Part shown: positions 53,022-60,965 of the stretch, one piece after another
How positions within the stretch are numbered: the first letter of the stretch is position 1
Layout: each line of letters opens with the position of its first letter
Assembly (NCBI RefSeq): GCF_024722015.1
Contig: NZ_JANQBD010000020.1
Coordinates: forward strand, 111,187-175,186
Reading direction: 5' to 3'
Length of the DNA stretch: 64,000 bases
Origin: Paenibacillus radicis (ex Xue et al. 2023)
GTDB lineage: Bacteria > Bacillota > Bacilli > Paenibacillales > NBRC-103111
Program-made: the position numbers and the translations under genes
Notes under the pieces: generated by a model
What the model saw: the letters and a program-made list of their open reading frames with translations, nothing else
Told to the model about the DNA's origin: nothing
The model's database searches: none

Positions 53022-53195
53022 TTAATACATTTTCTTTTTTAAAACTACGACAGCGAACACCGTGCCACTGAATACTTCTCGTAAAACATAAAGCGTTTCA
53101 TTCCCTTTTTCAGGCTGAACGCCATCCATCGATAAGATAATGCCCCCATTTTGTTCCGTTGTCCCAGCAAGAACTTTGTTGACATGAAGAGGATT
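53022..53195 (-). pseudogene. transposase fragment (ISNCY-like DDE)
   Basis: On the minus strand a stop-free stretch reads VLAGTTEQNGGIILSMDG and then VQPEKGNETLYVLREVFSG. That resembles an internal block of DDE transposases I remember from Bacillus and Paenibacillus (DGxQPEKGNETLYVLREVLSG). It begins behind a stop and ends after VVVLKKKMY, so only about 55 codons survive, without start or site. It is a decayed insertion-sequence remnant. Confidence 0.55.
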
Positions 53196-53234
53196 TATGA
53201 AGACCTTACACTATCGATCCGTACATTTATGCAA

Positions 53235-53275
53235 AAGAGCAGGCTTCCATGATGTTGGAGGCTTGCTCTTCTTGT
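53235..53275 (-). terminator. terminator after the 51-aa gene
   Basis: On the minus strand AAGAGCAAGCCTCC pairs with GGAAGCCTGCTCTT (with G-T pairs), followed by TTGC. The T-run is short, so it is moderate. Confidence 0.5.
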
Positions 53276-53288
53276 ATTTAACCGTATG

Positions 53289-53444
53289 TTAATATTTTAT
53301 TTCAACTACATCATCATTTACATCTTCATAGCTAATTTGCTTCGTATCTTCAACCATAAATCCAGTTCGCTCATGAGCAGCTGTATCTTCATAAACCGTT
53401 TCTGGATTTCCGTCCGTTTCTATATTGATTTTTTCTTTCGGCAT
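53289..53444 (-). CDS. small acidic hypothetical protein
   Basis: A 51-aa hydrophilic, acidic protein (INIETDGNPETVYEDTAAHERTG; EDVNDDVVEIKY), probably unstructured and cytoplasmic. ATG 53444 has AAGGAGG eleven bases upstream; a TTG 14 codons earlier is possible. It resembles small sporulation-time proteins of Bacillus in composition only. Function unknown. Confidence 0.6.
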   Translation of the reverse strand: MPKEKINIETDGNPETVYEDTAAHERTGFMVEDTKQISYEDVNDDVVEIKY

Positions 53445-53616
53445 TGATTCGTATCCCTCCTTATAGTCTAAAGATAATTTTTCCAAAACGATAAGATTTA
53501 TACATTGATATTGACAGCTATACTCTATTAAATTAACTACCTATCATTGACTTTACTAATGTAAATGTGCTAGAGTCGAAATATGGGATTTATTGGTAGT
53601 TGATTGGGGTGAAAAT

Positions 53617-53838
53617 ATGATAAGTTACAATCCACTTTTGAAGGTGATAGAGCAGGACGGAGTAACTTTTAAAGAGTTAATCGAATCTCATGGCTTTTCT
53701 TCACGCACTCTTGCTAAAATCCGCAAAGGTGAATCTGTCACTTTAGAAACCATTGAAAGACTCTGCTTCATTCTTAAAATTCCAATTCAAAACGTTGTGG
53801 AAATATTAGATGAAAATGGTGAGAAGTTTAAAAGATAA
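53617..53838 (+). CDS. small XRE-family HTH regulator
   Basis: A 73-aa Cro/CI-type DNA-binding protein consisting only of the HTH (VTFKELIESHGFSSRTLAKIRKGESVTLETIERLCFILKIPIQNVVEIL). ATG 53617 has GGGGTG upstream. It lies 76 bp before a 67-aa gene on the same strand, which it may regulate; phage or plasmid origin would be typical. Confidence 0.85.
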   Translation: MISYNPLLKVIEQDGVTFKELIESHGFSSRTLAKIRKGESVTLETIERLCFILKIPIQNVVEILDENGEKFKR

Positions 53839-53914
53839 TAAATTTCAGATTGAGAGGGATTTGGCGAAAAAGCATGGATGAACACGTGTAAGTAATAGGG
53901 GAGGATAACATTTA

Positions 53915-54118
53915 ATGACAAAAGAACATGCTATTGATCGTTCAAAGATGCTTTCAAGAGAAAATCAAAAATCATACTTTGTTGTTCATTCATCTGAAAC
54001 GAATAACGATGTTTTTAACAATAAGGGTTATCAAGTTGTCGACCAAGAGGAGCTAGATAAACAATTGGCTTTAGGAGCTATAAGCAAAGATAAAATAATT
54101 TTTAGTATAGAAGTTTAA
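53915..54118 (+). CDS. 67-aa hypothetical protein
   Basis: A 67-aa soluble protein (YFVVHSSETNNDVFNNKGYQVVDQEELDKQLALGAISKDKI) with no family I recognise. It has a very good site, AGGGGAGG, before ATG 53915 and a strong terminator after the stop. This supports real expression. It follows the XRE gene. Confidence 0.7.
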   Translation: MTKEHAIDRSKMLSRENQKSYFVVHSSETNNDVFNNKGYQVVDQEELDKQLALGAISKDKIIFSIEV

Positions 54119-54156
54119 CATTTAAAAATTAGCCAAATTTTAACTTCGAAGCAAGA

Positions 54157-54179
54157 CCCCACTTTGTGGGGATTTTTTT
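54157..54179 (+). terminator. terminator after the 67-aa gene
   Basis: CCCCAC-TTT-GTGGGG followed by ATTTTTTTG. Compact and strong. Confidence 0.9.
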
Positions 54180-54367
54180 GTGTAACCCATAATAAATCTT
54201 AACAATGGATGTCTATTTTTGATGGTTGAAATTTGGATGATATTGGATAATTTGTGCTTGAGCGAGGTAAAATGGGTACATTTTCTAATGAAATTGCGGC
54301 AGCTTTATGTTTATAATCATCAAATGCACTATAAAATATCAAAATCACAACAAAGATTGGAGATGCT

Positions 54368-54895
54368 ATGATTTCATTTAAGAAGCGTTCTTTTGTCATA
54401 ATTATTTTGAGCAGCACATTGTTCTTCACTAGTGCGTCTCAAGCAAGAGAAGCGAAAATAGACACCTTAAACCCATATACCGTCGCTCAGTCGGACATGC
54501 CGGCAAATATCATTGAGAATAATGAGACTGTTGAAGTAGTCAATGCTCCCCAGAGTATTACATTGGAAGAAGAACAAAAGGTCGATGAGAATAATTATGA
54601 GACCTATTCAGTAACAGCCTTTACATCAGGATATGAAAGTACGCAAAAGAAGAAAGGTCAGAAAGGTTACGGCGTTACAGCCAGTGGAAATCAAGTTCAA
54701 GAAGGAATAACAGCAGCTTGTCCTAAATCCATGTCATTTGGAACCGAAATTTATATCAAAGAATTGGATCATACATATATTTGTCATGATCGTGGGAGTC
54801 GAATTACAGAAGGCCACCTTGATATTTATTTTGATGATTTAAAAGAAGCAAGACAATTCGGAAGACAAAAATTAAGTGTTGCAGTAATAGATTAA
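54368..54895 (+). CDS. secreted 3D-domain protein
   Basis: A 175-aa exported protein. A signal peptide (about residues 1-26) is followed by a spacer and a C-terminal 3D domain (about 78-175: VTAFTSGYESTQKKKGQKGYGVTASG, CHDRGSRITEGHLDIYFDD). The three conserved Asp residues that name the domain are present (CHDRG, HLDIYF, DD). 3D domains occur in lytic transglycosylase-like enzymes such as YuiC and MltA relatives, often germination- or resuscitation-related. RBS TTGGAG. Confidence 0.88.
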   Translation: MISFKKRSFVIIILSSTLFFTSASQAREAKIDTLNPYTVAQSDMPANIIENNETVEVVNAPQSITLEEEQKVDENNYETYSVTAFTSGYESTQKKKGQKGYGVTASGNQVQEGITAACPKSMSFGTEIYIKELDHTYICHDRGSRITEGHLDIYFDDLKEARQFGRQKLSVAVID

Positions 54896-54922
54896 GAAAG
54901 CAATAACCTGCGGCCCATAGGA

Positions 54923-55048
54923 TTAACGAAGTAACCGCCTTGATTTCCCGAAAAACTTGACCCATTTTCTCTCTTGGTCATCTCTATAGAAACGTATTCC
55001 AATTAATTTAAGCGGTGTCCAGATCTCTTTAAATTCATAATACGGCAT
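54923..55048 (-). CDS. small basic hypothetical protein (41 aa)
   Basis: Not called by length-based tools. On the minus strand ATG 55048 has CAGGAGTGG about ten bases upstream and opens a 41-codon frame with basic, aromatic-rich product (PYYEFKEIWTPLKLIGIRF, then KWVKFFGKSRRLLR). No signal. Function unknown. Confidence 0.5.
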   Translation of the reverse strand: MPYYEFKEIWTPLKLIGIRFYRDDQERKWVKFFGKSRRLLR

Positions 55049-55180
55049 TTTTAAATCCACTCCTGCTACTGCCACTCTGTTTTTTATATGTTATTTTAGC
55101 ATGGCAGTTTTATATACAAAATCCCCTAAACGGGGGATATAGTTCCAATAATAATTACATTCCCTTAGAAAAGAACAAAT
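55049..55180. other. intergenic, no gene seen
   Basis: Leader of the 41-aa gene, with a TATATGTTATTTTAGCAT stretch that may hold its promoter. Nothing else seen. Confidence 0.3.
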
Positions 55181-55208
55181 AAAAAAGAAAGCTCCTAAAA
55201 GGGCTTTC
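55181..55208 (-). terminator. terminator of the 65-aa membrane protein gene
   Basis: On the minus strand GAAAGCCCTTTTAGGAGCTTTC folds to a stem followed by TTTTTT. It overlaps the gene end. Confidence 0.7.
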
Positions 55209-55392
55209 GAAATTTAGCACTATTTGGTGTTCGAAGTTGCTTTTTAGCTACAAGGGCAATGCCTGTAATAGAAATGATAATTAGTAAACATCCTTCAAAT
55301 ACAGATATTTGACCATCATTAGTCCACATTAGAGTAAGAAAAAATAAAATCCACATATTCACATAGATGTATTCATAAAGTAAGCGCGGCAC
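55195..55392 (-). CDS. small membrane protein (65 aa)
   Basis: A 65-aa protein with two hydrophobic helices (MWILFFLTLMW and CLLIIISITGIALVA) and a basic tail. GTG 55392 has GGAGGG eight bases upstream, and a terminator follows. No recognised family. Confidence 0.65.
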   Translation of the reverse strand: MPRLLYEYIYVNMWILFFLTLMWTNDGQISVFEGCLLIIISITGIALVAKKQLRTPNSAKFRKPF

Positions 55393-55516
55393 TTCAACAT
55401 CCCTCCTCTATATATAATAATGCATAAATGAAGGAATGTGTTAATTAAGAGTAGAAATTTGTTGGATTATGATGAATGAGGTTTAATTTTCTATTAAATG
55501 GGACATATAGCCTGAA

Positions 55517-55684
55517 TTAATTACGATGATTATTGATATAATCCCAAATTTCGCCTGATATTAAAGAAACAACGAATAATTCAGTAGAAGTAATAAAAGT
55601 ATTGAAGTTCAAGCCATTCCTATGGAGGAAATAAACAACTAATAAAGATAAACACATAGTTGTTAAGATAACTACTTTCTTCAT
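55517..55684 (-). CDS. small membrane protein (55 aa)
   Basis: A 55-aa protein. It has an N-terminal hydrophobic segment (KKVVILTTMCLSLLVVYFL) and a second, weaker one (ELFVVSLISGEIW). GTGAGG lies nine bases before ATG 55684; upstream in-frame starts at 55693 and 55699 are possible. Function unknown. Confidence 0.55.
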   Translation of the reverse strand: MKKVVILTTMCLSLLVVYFLHRNGLNFNTFITSTELFVVSLISGEIWDYINNHRN

Positions 55685-55814
55685 TGATTTCATCCTCACT
55701 TGTTCTGTTTTATAAGCATTGTTGGAGAGGTACAGGATACCATTAAATGATGGCGAAAGGCAAATTTCATAGTAAGCTTAAGATGCTGGCTCGGCGAAAC
55801 ATTTTGGAGCATAA

Positions 55815-55839
55815 TTAAAAAAACATCCGCTCGGGATGT
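55815..55839 (-). terminator. terminator of the universal stress protein gene
   Basis: On the minus strand ACATCC-CGAGC-GGATGT is followed by TTTTTTT. Confidence 0.85.
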
Positions 55840-55854
55840 CAGAGTATGATTGTA

Positions 55855-56280
55855 TTATTTTATCACAAGCACAGGAATCTTAGAATGTTGGACTAAATTA
55901 TGGCTTACACTCCCCAAGAAAAATTCCTTAACATCAGATAGCCCTCTATTTCCTACAATTACCAGATCAGCTGATATATCATAAGCATAATTCAAAATAG
56001 TTGTAACTGGATTACCTATAAGTAGTGTCGCTTTTGCATTTGGAATAGGTGACAGTTCGTCGTTCAGCTTGTCTATTATTACTTGCGTATGCTCCAAATA
56101 GTCCTTTTCATAATCATCAGAAGGTGTAAATATTGCTTCTCCAAGTATAGCAGCACGGTTATGTAGAGAGTGAACAACTTCAAGTTTTGCATCATTAATT
56201 TTAGCAATTTCGATTGCTTTTTCAAGTGCCTTTTTCGAAGAATTGGAACCGTCATAGGCTAACACAATGTTTGAAAACAT
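55855..56280 (-). CDS. universal stress protein (UspA family)
   Basis: A 141-aa UspA-fold protein. The N terminus has NIVLAYDGSNSSKKALEKAI, and the ATP-binding motif G-2-G-9-G(S/T) occurs as GNRGLSDVKEFFLGSVSHNLVQHS. ATG 56280 follows GAAGGATG and is preferred to a start 18 codons earlier. It probably responds to stationary phase, oxidative or envelope stress. Confidence 0.93.
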   Translation of the reverse strand: MFSNIVLAYDGSNSSKKALEKAIEIAKINDAKLEVVHSLHNRAAILGEAIFTPSDDYEKDYLEHTQVIIDKLNDELSPIPNAKATLLIGNPVTTILNYAYDISADLVIVGNRGLSDVKEFFLGSVSHNLVQHSKIPVLVIK

Positions 56281-56532
56281 AATCAACATCCTTCCAGTTC
56301 TAATTAGATCTACATTAATTATAACGCTATACAAAAATTAAACAAATACTTGAATGTAACCAAGCATGATCAAGCTCAATCGGATATTGGGCATGTCATG
56401 CTTTTTTGAAAATAGTTCGAGGTGGCTTCAACCGGAATTTGTGAAATTAGTTTTCAAAACCAACTCTAGCCTGTACCTGACACTTACTTGTGCACATATA
56501 TTAATCTGGTGAAGATGCAGGAGGTTGATGAT

Positions 56533-57264
56533 GTGAAAAAGGTTAAGTACAAAATGGGTAAATTAGGGAAACATAATTTCATGAAAAAATTTGATGCCAT
56601 AAACGCATACTTGCCTGATACTCGATTAGCCACTAAATCCAATATAAAAACAATGATAAGTTTATACGAATCGCTTTACTTAAAACCTGATGAGGGTACA
56701 GGGGGCCATGGGATATATAAACTAACCAAAACCAATAACGGCTATTCGTTAAGAAGCGGGACCACCTCGAAATCTTTCAGTTCAATTGGCGCTTTATATG
56801 ACTCACATCAACTACTATTCACTAAAAATAAGTATATTGTTCAGGAAGGTATTGATTTGTTAAAACATAACAAACGAGCATTTGATATTAGAGTTATGGT
56901 ACAAAAGAACAGAAATAAAGAATTGGTTCCGACAGGAATTATTGGAAGGTTAGCGAAACCTAAAAAGATAGTAACTAACTATCATTCAGGAGGCACTCCT
57001 TTGCCTATAGAAACATTACTCAAATCACATCTTAAAAGCGACTCCAGAAAACAATATATTCAAAAAATTGTAACATTAGGGATAGTAGCGAGCAAAGTCC
57101 TTGGTAAAAGTTATAAAAGTAAACGTGCTTTCGGTGTTGATATAGCAATTGACTCTAAGATGAAGCCATGGATTCTGGAAATTAACACTCAACCTGATAT
57201 GAGTATTTTTAACACTTTGAAGGATAAGACAATGTATAGGAGGATTTTAAGATACTCCAAATAG
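56533..57264 (+). CDS. YheC/YheD-family ATP-grasp protein
   Basis: A 243-aa ATP-grasp protein. Matches are LYLKPDEGTGGHGIYKL (ATP-binding glycine loop), RAFDIRVMVQKN, and WILEINTQPDMS (metal-binding Glu and Asn). YheC/YheD proteins are associated with the Bacillus endospore coat. It is shorter than the usual 350-450 aa and lacks the N-terminal extension. GTG 56533 has AGGAGG upstream. Confidence 0.88.
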   Translation: MKKVKYKMGKLGKHNFMKKFDAINAYLPDTRLATKSNIKTMISLYESLYLKPDEGTGGHGIYKLTKTNNGYSLRSGTTSKSFSSIGALYDSHQLLFTKNKYIVQEGIDLLKHNKRAFDIRVMVQKNRNKELVPTGIIGRLAKPKKIVTNYHSGGTPLPIETLLKSHLKSDSRKQYIQKIVTLGIVASKVLGKSYKSKRAFGVDIAIDSKMKPWILEINTQPDMSIFNTLKDKTMYRRILRYSK

Positions 57265-57589
57265 AAGGATTAGCAACAGGGACCAGAAATCGGGGAGAAC
57301 ATTTTTAAAGGGACTAAGATTTTTGAACCATTACTAAAAAGATTCCTAGTATGTGCGGATCGGTGCAACCTGCCCCGGTCTATTTTTATTTCTCTGACTA
57401 ACCATTTTAGCGATGGCAAATCACATGTGTTCCATGCAGGTAGTAATTGAAACAATGTTAATTTGGCACACTACACAGTTTTCTATACAGGCTTATTTGG
57501 AGCGGTATTATGGATGTTTTTTTATAAGTTAATAGTGGGTGGACAGAATATACCTATTCGTAAAGGCAACTTTTGGTCAATTAACTGCA
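57265..57589. other. intergenic, possible membrane-protein remnant
   Basis: Most of the stretch shows no gene. At 57467-57600 a frame reads HYTVFYTGLFGAVLWMFFYKLIVGG, hydrophobic and resembling a span of a small transporter, but it starts after a stop, has no binding site and ends quickly (NFWSINCIDR). It is at best a fragment. Confidence 0.35.
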
Positions 57590-57618
57590 TTGACAGATGA
57601 CGAAATGCAGACTAAGAT
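57590..57618 (+). promoter_or_regulatory. sigma-A promoter of the MoxR/VWA locus
   Basis: TTGACA at 57590-57595, a 17-base spacer and TAAGAT at 57613-57618. This is about 80 bases upstream of the first gene of the locus. Confidence 0.6.
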
Positions 57619-57629
57619 AAGTTATATAT

Positions 57630-57660
57630 TTAGTAAATTACTAATTTAGTAAATTAGTAA
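57630..57660. promoter_or_regulatory. heptad operator array
   Basis: Four heptads spaced by exactly one base: TTAGTAA (57630-57636), TTACTAA (57638-57644), TTAGTAA (57646-57652) and TTAGTAA (57654-57660). The first three form two overlapping 7-1-7 palindromes. The array lies just after the predicted transcription start, ideal for repression. It precedes the promoter-proximal gene by 39 bp. Confidence 0.65.
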
Positions 57661-57699
57661 AACGAATTAGCAAAATTTAAAATGGAGAGTGTGGAAAAA

Positions 57700-58179
57700 A
57701 TGAAAATCCCAACAACTTTAAAACATAAACCAGTAGTCGTATCGGAAAATTATGAGCAGGTTGACGGCCGTTACGCCCGAAACACAGATGCAAAAGGATT
57801 ATCCCTGGGATTGGCCCAGTGGAACGATAGAGGGAAGGTCGATATCTCAGCCAAAGTGTGGAGGTATACAGGGGAGAAGTGGTCAAGGCAGTCAGAGGAA
57901 TTGCCTATGCACCGTGTTCTTGACCTTGCCATATTGATTTGCAGGAGCAACTTGTTTTTTCAGGATGCCTATCGTTTCCCGAAAATGTATGACCCTGATA
58001 ACACTACGATCGACCGCATTGGGCTGCAAGGCGATGCTATGAGTGTAGCCGTCTGCACAGAAAATCCCATGATTGATAATGATATTAAGCTGTTCGCTCA
58101 GGCTCTTAGTGAGGATGGCGAAATGATTGGAGAACGACTTCGTGTATTATCCCAGCTATTAAAAGAAATGGGGTACTAA
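57700..58179 (+). CDS. DUF6530-like hypothetical protein
   Basis: A 159-aa protein starting KIPTTLKHKPVVVSENYEQVDGRYARNTDAKGLSLGLAQW, with a later SAKVWRYTGEKWSRQSEELPMHRVLDLAIL block. From memory it resembles DUF6530, of unknown function. No signal or membrane segment. The ATG follows TGGAGAG. First gene of a four-gene run with ATPase, VWA and GIY-YIG-like proteins, under the heptad array. Confidence 0.75.
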   Translation: MKIPTTLKHKPVVVSENYEQVDGRYARNTDAKGLSLGLAQWNDRGKVDISAKVWRYTGEKWSRQSEELPMHRVLDLAILICRSNLFFQDAYRFPKMYDPDNTTIDRIGLQGDAMSVAVCTENPMIDNDIKLFAQALSEDGEMIGERLRVLSQLLKEMGY

Positions 58180-58202
58180 AATGTTGCAGGAGGAGAAATA
58201 TT

Positions 58203-59324
58203 ATGAACGACAACGGACAATACTATTTGTCCCCTACAAGACAACTGACAGATGTAGAAAAAGAACTTGTTTGGAAGAAGCCATTATCTCATAAGGTAAG
58301 CGAAGAAGAGCTGCGCATATGTAATGAAATAAAGCGCAACTGGAATCGCGGCGAAATGAAAATCGCCAATATTTTGTTAGAGGGTGACGCAGGTTCCGGT
58401 AAAACACAGCTTGCAAAAGCATTGTCATCCAATTTAGGGCTGCCTTATACGAAAGTGACCTGTTTTGCCGATATGGACAAATCAGATATTATTGGGGCTA
58501 TTTTGCCGGTTATATCATCCGAACGAATAGAGAAGATGGAGCCCGCAGAGCAAGCCGTTCTGAAAGCATTATATGAAAGCGACGGTTTTCAAAGCACAAC
58601 TGAAATATTAATGAACGTACTGGGAGTTACACAGGAACAGGCTGCCTTAAAGCTGAAGCAAGTACTGACAAGGATTGAGCAAAACACCGAGGATGAAGTG
58701 GTTGAGTATCGATTTTACCCATCCGAAATCGTTAGAGCCTATCAAAAAGGCTATCTTCTGGAAATTCAGGAACCAACCGTTATTCGTGATGCCGCGGTGC
58801 TAATGGCACTCAACTCTGCCTTAGAGCTGGACGGAAGCATTAACCTTCCCACAGAAATCATTCGCAGACACCCGGATTTCATCGCAGTCATCACAACAAA
58901 TCGCAGCTATGCAGGAACCAGACCGTTAAACGAAGCGTTGCGTGACAGAGTTCAGCATACGGAAAAGATGGATCTGCCAACCAAAGAAATTATGATTGAA
59001 AGGGCAATTTCCAAAACCGGTTATAGGGATGAAAAGGTGTTGGATGTATTAGCTGATATCATTATTGTTTTGGATAGAACAGCCAGGGCGAATGCGATTA
59101 AAGGTGTGGCGGGTATGCGTTCATTTTTCTACTGGGCGGATGCGGTTGCAGGGGGTGCTTCGGTAAAAGAATCGCTTTATCATAAGGTCATCTACAAGAT
59201 TACAACTGATTCCGAAGAAATCAAGCTATTGGAAGATGCACTAAAAAGCCAAGGTTTGTTAGAAGGGCTAGATAAAGTTGAGATTGAATTAAAAAAAAAA
59301 GAAAATTTGATGAAACAGAAATAA
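58203..59324 (+). CDS. MoxR/CobS-like AAA+ ATPase
   Basis: A 373-aa AAA+ ATPase. Walker A is GDAGSGKT (61-68). A 60-residue helical insert (about 108-170) interrupts the core before Walker B, YLLEIQEP (184-191), then sensor 1 FIAVITTNR and arginine finger NEALRDRV. MoxR and CobS proteins act with VWA partners as chaperone-like remodelers, for example for metal insertion. Here the VWA partner follows directly. The gene ends within an A10 run (59291-59300) and ELKKKENLMKQK; see the findings. RBS CAGGAGGAG. Confidence 0.88.
   Translation: MNDNGQYYLSPTRQLTDVEKELVWKKPLSHKVSEEELRICNEIKRNWNRGEMKIANILLEGDAGSGKTQLAKALSSNLGLPYTKVTCFADMDKSDIIGAILPVISSERIEKMEPAEQAVLKALYESDGFQSTTEILMNVLGVTQEQAALKLKQVLTRIEQNTEDEVVEYRFYPSEIVRAYQKGYLLEIQEPTVIRDAAVLMALNSALELDGSINLPTEIIRRHPDFIAVITTNRSYAGTRPLNEALRDRVQHTEKMDLPTKEIMIERAISKTGYRDEKVLDVLADIIIVLDRTARANAIKGVAGMRSFFYWADAVAGGASVKESLYHKVIYKITTDSEEIKLLEDALKSQGLLEGLDKVEIELKKKENLMKQK
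59291..59300 (+). promoter_or_regulatory. A10 run, candidate slippage/frameshift site
   Basis: Ten consecutive A at the end of the ATPase gene. The VWA frame is open from 59288 with no canonical start before 59453, so a -1 shift at this run joins the two. DnaX-type slippery sequence. Confidence 0.55.
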
Positions 59325-59452
59325 GAACTTGGGGAACTATTGACGACACTGATTTTGAGGACAACGACAAGGAAGAGGAACAGGGGATTGCGTTAAAAAA
59401 ATCAGCGGATAGTGACGAAAGTACATCCGATGTTACTGATGATTCTACCGAT

Positions 59453-60412
59453 ATGGAAAGTTCAGATACGGGAGAGGATGGTCCCCCTAAATATCATCAG
59501 GCAAATCCTGAGCCAATGTCAGACGAAGCGAAACAAAAAGATCGGAATTTCCGTAAAAAGCTAAATCGCGACGCAAGGGAGATTGTGTCCGATTCTATTC
59601 ATAATAAGATTAAGCTCATTGTTCACCGTCCGGATTATAGTATTGAATCCCCGCAGGAATATATCAGTCTAAGCAAGGAACTTATGCCTATCGTACGGGA
59701 GATTGCCAGGAAGACACTTCCACTATTGGAACATGAAATTTCATCCGAGTTTGCAAGGAATCAATATTATGGCAGTAAATTTCAGGCGGATAGTATTGCT
59801 TATCGGGATTTCAGGTACTTTGCCAAGAAACTTCCTCCAACAGAATCTCCCTCCCTTGTGGTCGGTCTAAGAGTGGATGAATCAGCATCCATGTCCGCTT
59901 TTGGGAGATTAGAAGCTGCCAAGCGTGCAGTGTTAGCCGTATATGAATTTTGTCAGATTTGCCATATTCCCATATTAATCTACGGAGATACAGCGGATGC
60001 TTCCAAGCTGGAGCAAATGTCGATTTATGCTTATACCGATTTTGATAAAACAGATTCCAACGATCGATTCCGACTTATGGGAATTCGAGCAAGAAGCAAT
60101 AACCGTGATGGGATGGCTCTTAGAATTATGGCAGACCGATTAGCCGTTTCACCACAACAGACAAAATTGTTGATCAGTATAAGTGATGGACAACCGAAGG
60201 CCATGGAGGATTATACCGGAAATTATGCAATCAAAGATATGCAGCAGACCATAGCCGAATATGAACGGAAAGGAATTACCTTTCTTGCAGCGGCGATAGG
60301 TCAGGACAAAGATGTAATTAGTCATATTTATGGGAACGAGAGATTTTTGGATATTACAGATTTAAAAGAGCTACCAACGAAGTTGGTTCGGATTATAGCT
60401 CGGTATTTATAA
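59453..60412 (+). CDS. CobT-like VWA-domain protein
   Basis: A 319-aa protein counted from the first canonical ATG. Coding signal extends back to 59288: an acidic linker (DDTDFEDNDKEEEQG, SADSDESTSDVTDD) without any ATG, GTG or TTG. The ATG 59453 has no ribosome binding site. The VWA domain carries the MIDAS motif DESAS (142-146), NNRDGMAL (as in CobT) and SDGQP (244-248). The acidic linker followed by VWA mirrors BchD/ChlD. Probable partner of the ATPase, fused by slippage or by an unresolved frameshift. Confidence 0.8.
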   Translation: MESSDTGEDGPPKYHQANPEPMSDEAKQKDRNFRKKLNRDAREIVSDSIHNKIKLIVHRPDYSIESPQEYISLSKELMPIVREIARKTLPLLEHEISSEFARNQYYGSKFQADSIAYRDFRYFAKKLPPTESPSLVVGLRVDESASMSAFGRLEAAKRAVLAVYEFCQICHIPILIYGDTADASKLEQMSIYAYTDFDKTDSNDRFRLMGIRARSNNRDGMALRIMADRLAVSPQQTKLLISISDGQPKAMEDYTGNYAIKDMQQTIAEYERKGITFLAAAIGQDKDVISHIYGNERFLDITDLKELPTKLVRIIARYL

Positions 60413-60452
60413 TTGTAGAAGTCAGTTATCGAACCCGAAAGGAGAGAAAGAC

Positions 60453-60815
60453 ATGGACAAGAACAAGCGCAGGGAGCTTCAGGAGGAATACAAGCAGCTT
60501 AAGACCTACATGGGTGCCATACAAATAACAAACAAAACCAACGGCAAAATTTATGTAGATAGCTACCCCAACTTGAAAAACAAATGGATGAACATACAGG
60601 GACAACTGGACATGGGCAGGTTTGCCAATTCCCAATTGCAAAAGGACTGGAAGGAACTGGGGGCTGAAGCTTTCACCTATGAGGTGCTGGAGGAGAAGGA
60701 AACCGAGGGAGTTACCGACGTGCGCTGGGAGATTAAGCAAATGGAAAAGCGGTGGCTGGAGAAATTGCAGCCATACGATGACAAAGGATATAATAGGGCA
60801 CCAGTGATTAAATAG
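60453..60815 (+). CDS. GIY-YIG-like small protein
   Basis: A 120-aa protein with MGAIQITNKTNGKIYVDSYPNLKNKW (about residues 19-44), the fold start of GIY-YIG nucleases. The GIY is replaced by AIQ and the YIG by YVD, but the downstream helix with ELQKDW-like FANSQLQKDWKELG and the EVLEEKE strand are present, as is a WLEKLQPYDDKGYN C terminus. Many Bacillus/Paenibacillus copies of this short family exist. Nuclease activity is doubtful here. RBS AAAGGAGAG. Last gene of the locus. Confidence 0.75.
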   Translation: MDKNKRRELQEEYKQLKTYMGAIQITNKTNGKIYVDSYPNLKNKWMNIQGQLDMGRFANSQLQKDWKELGAEAFTYEVLEEKETEGVTDVRWEIKQMEKRWLEKLQPYDDKGYNRAPVIK

Positions 60816-60965
60816 ATAAAACACGGCGGTAAAAGACGGTATGCTCCAACAGACATGCATCCCGTCGACACGTTTCCATTGAAGAAGTAATTTAATTGAT
60901 TGGATTTGAGGGACCTTTAGCTTTTACAGTATGGGTTTCTTTTTTTTATTTGAGTGTTCCTCACA

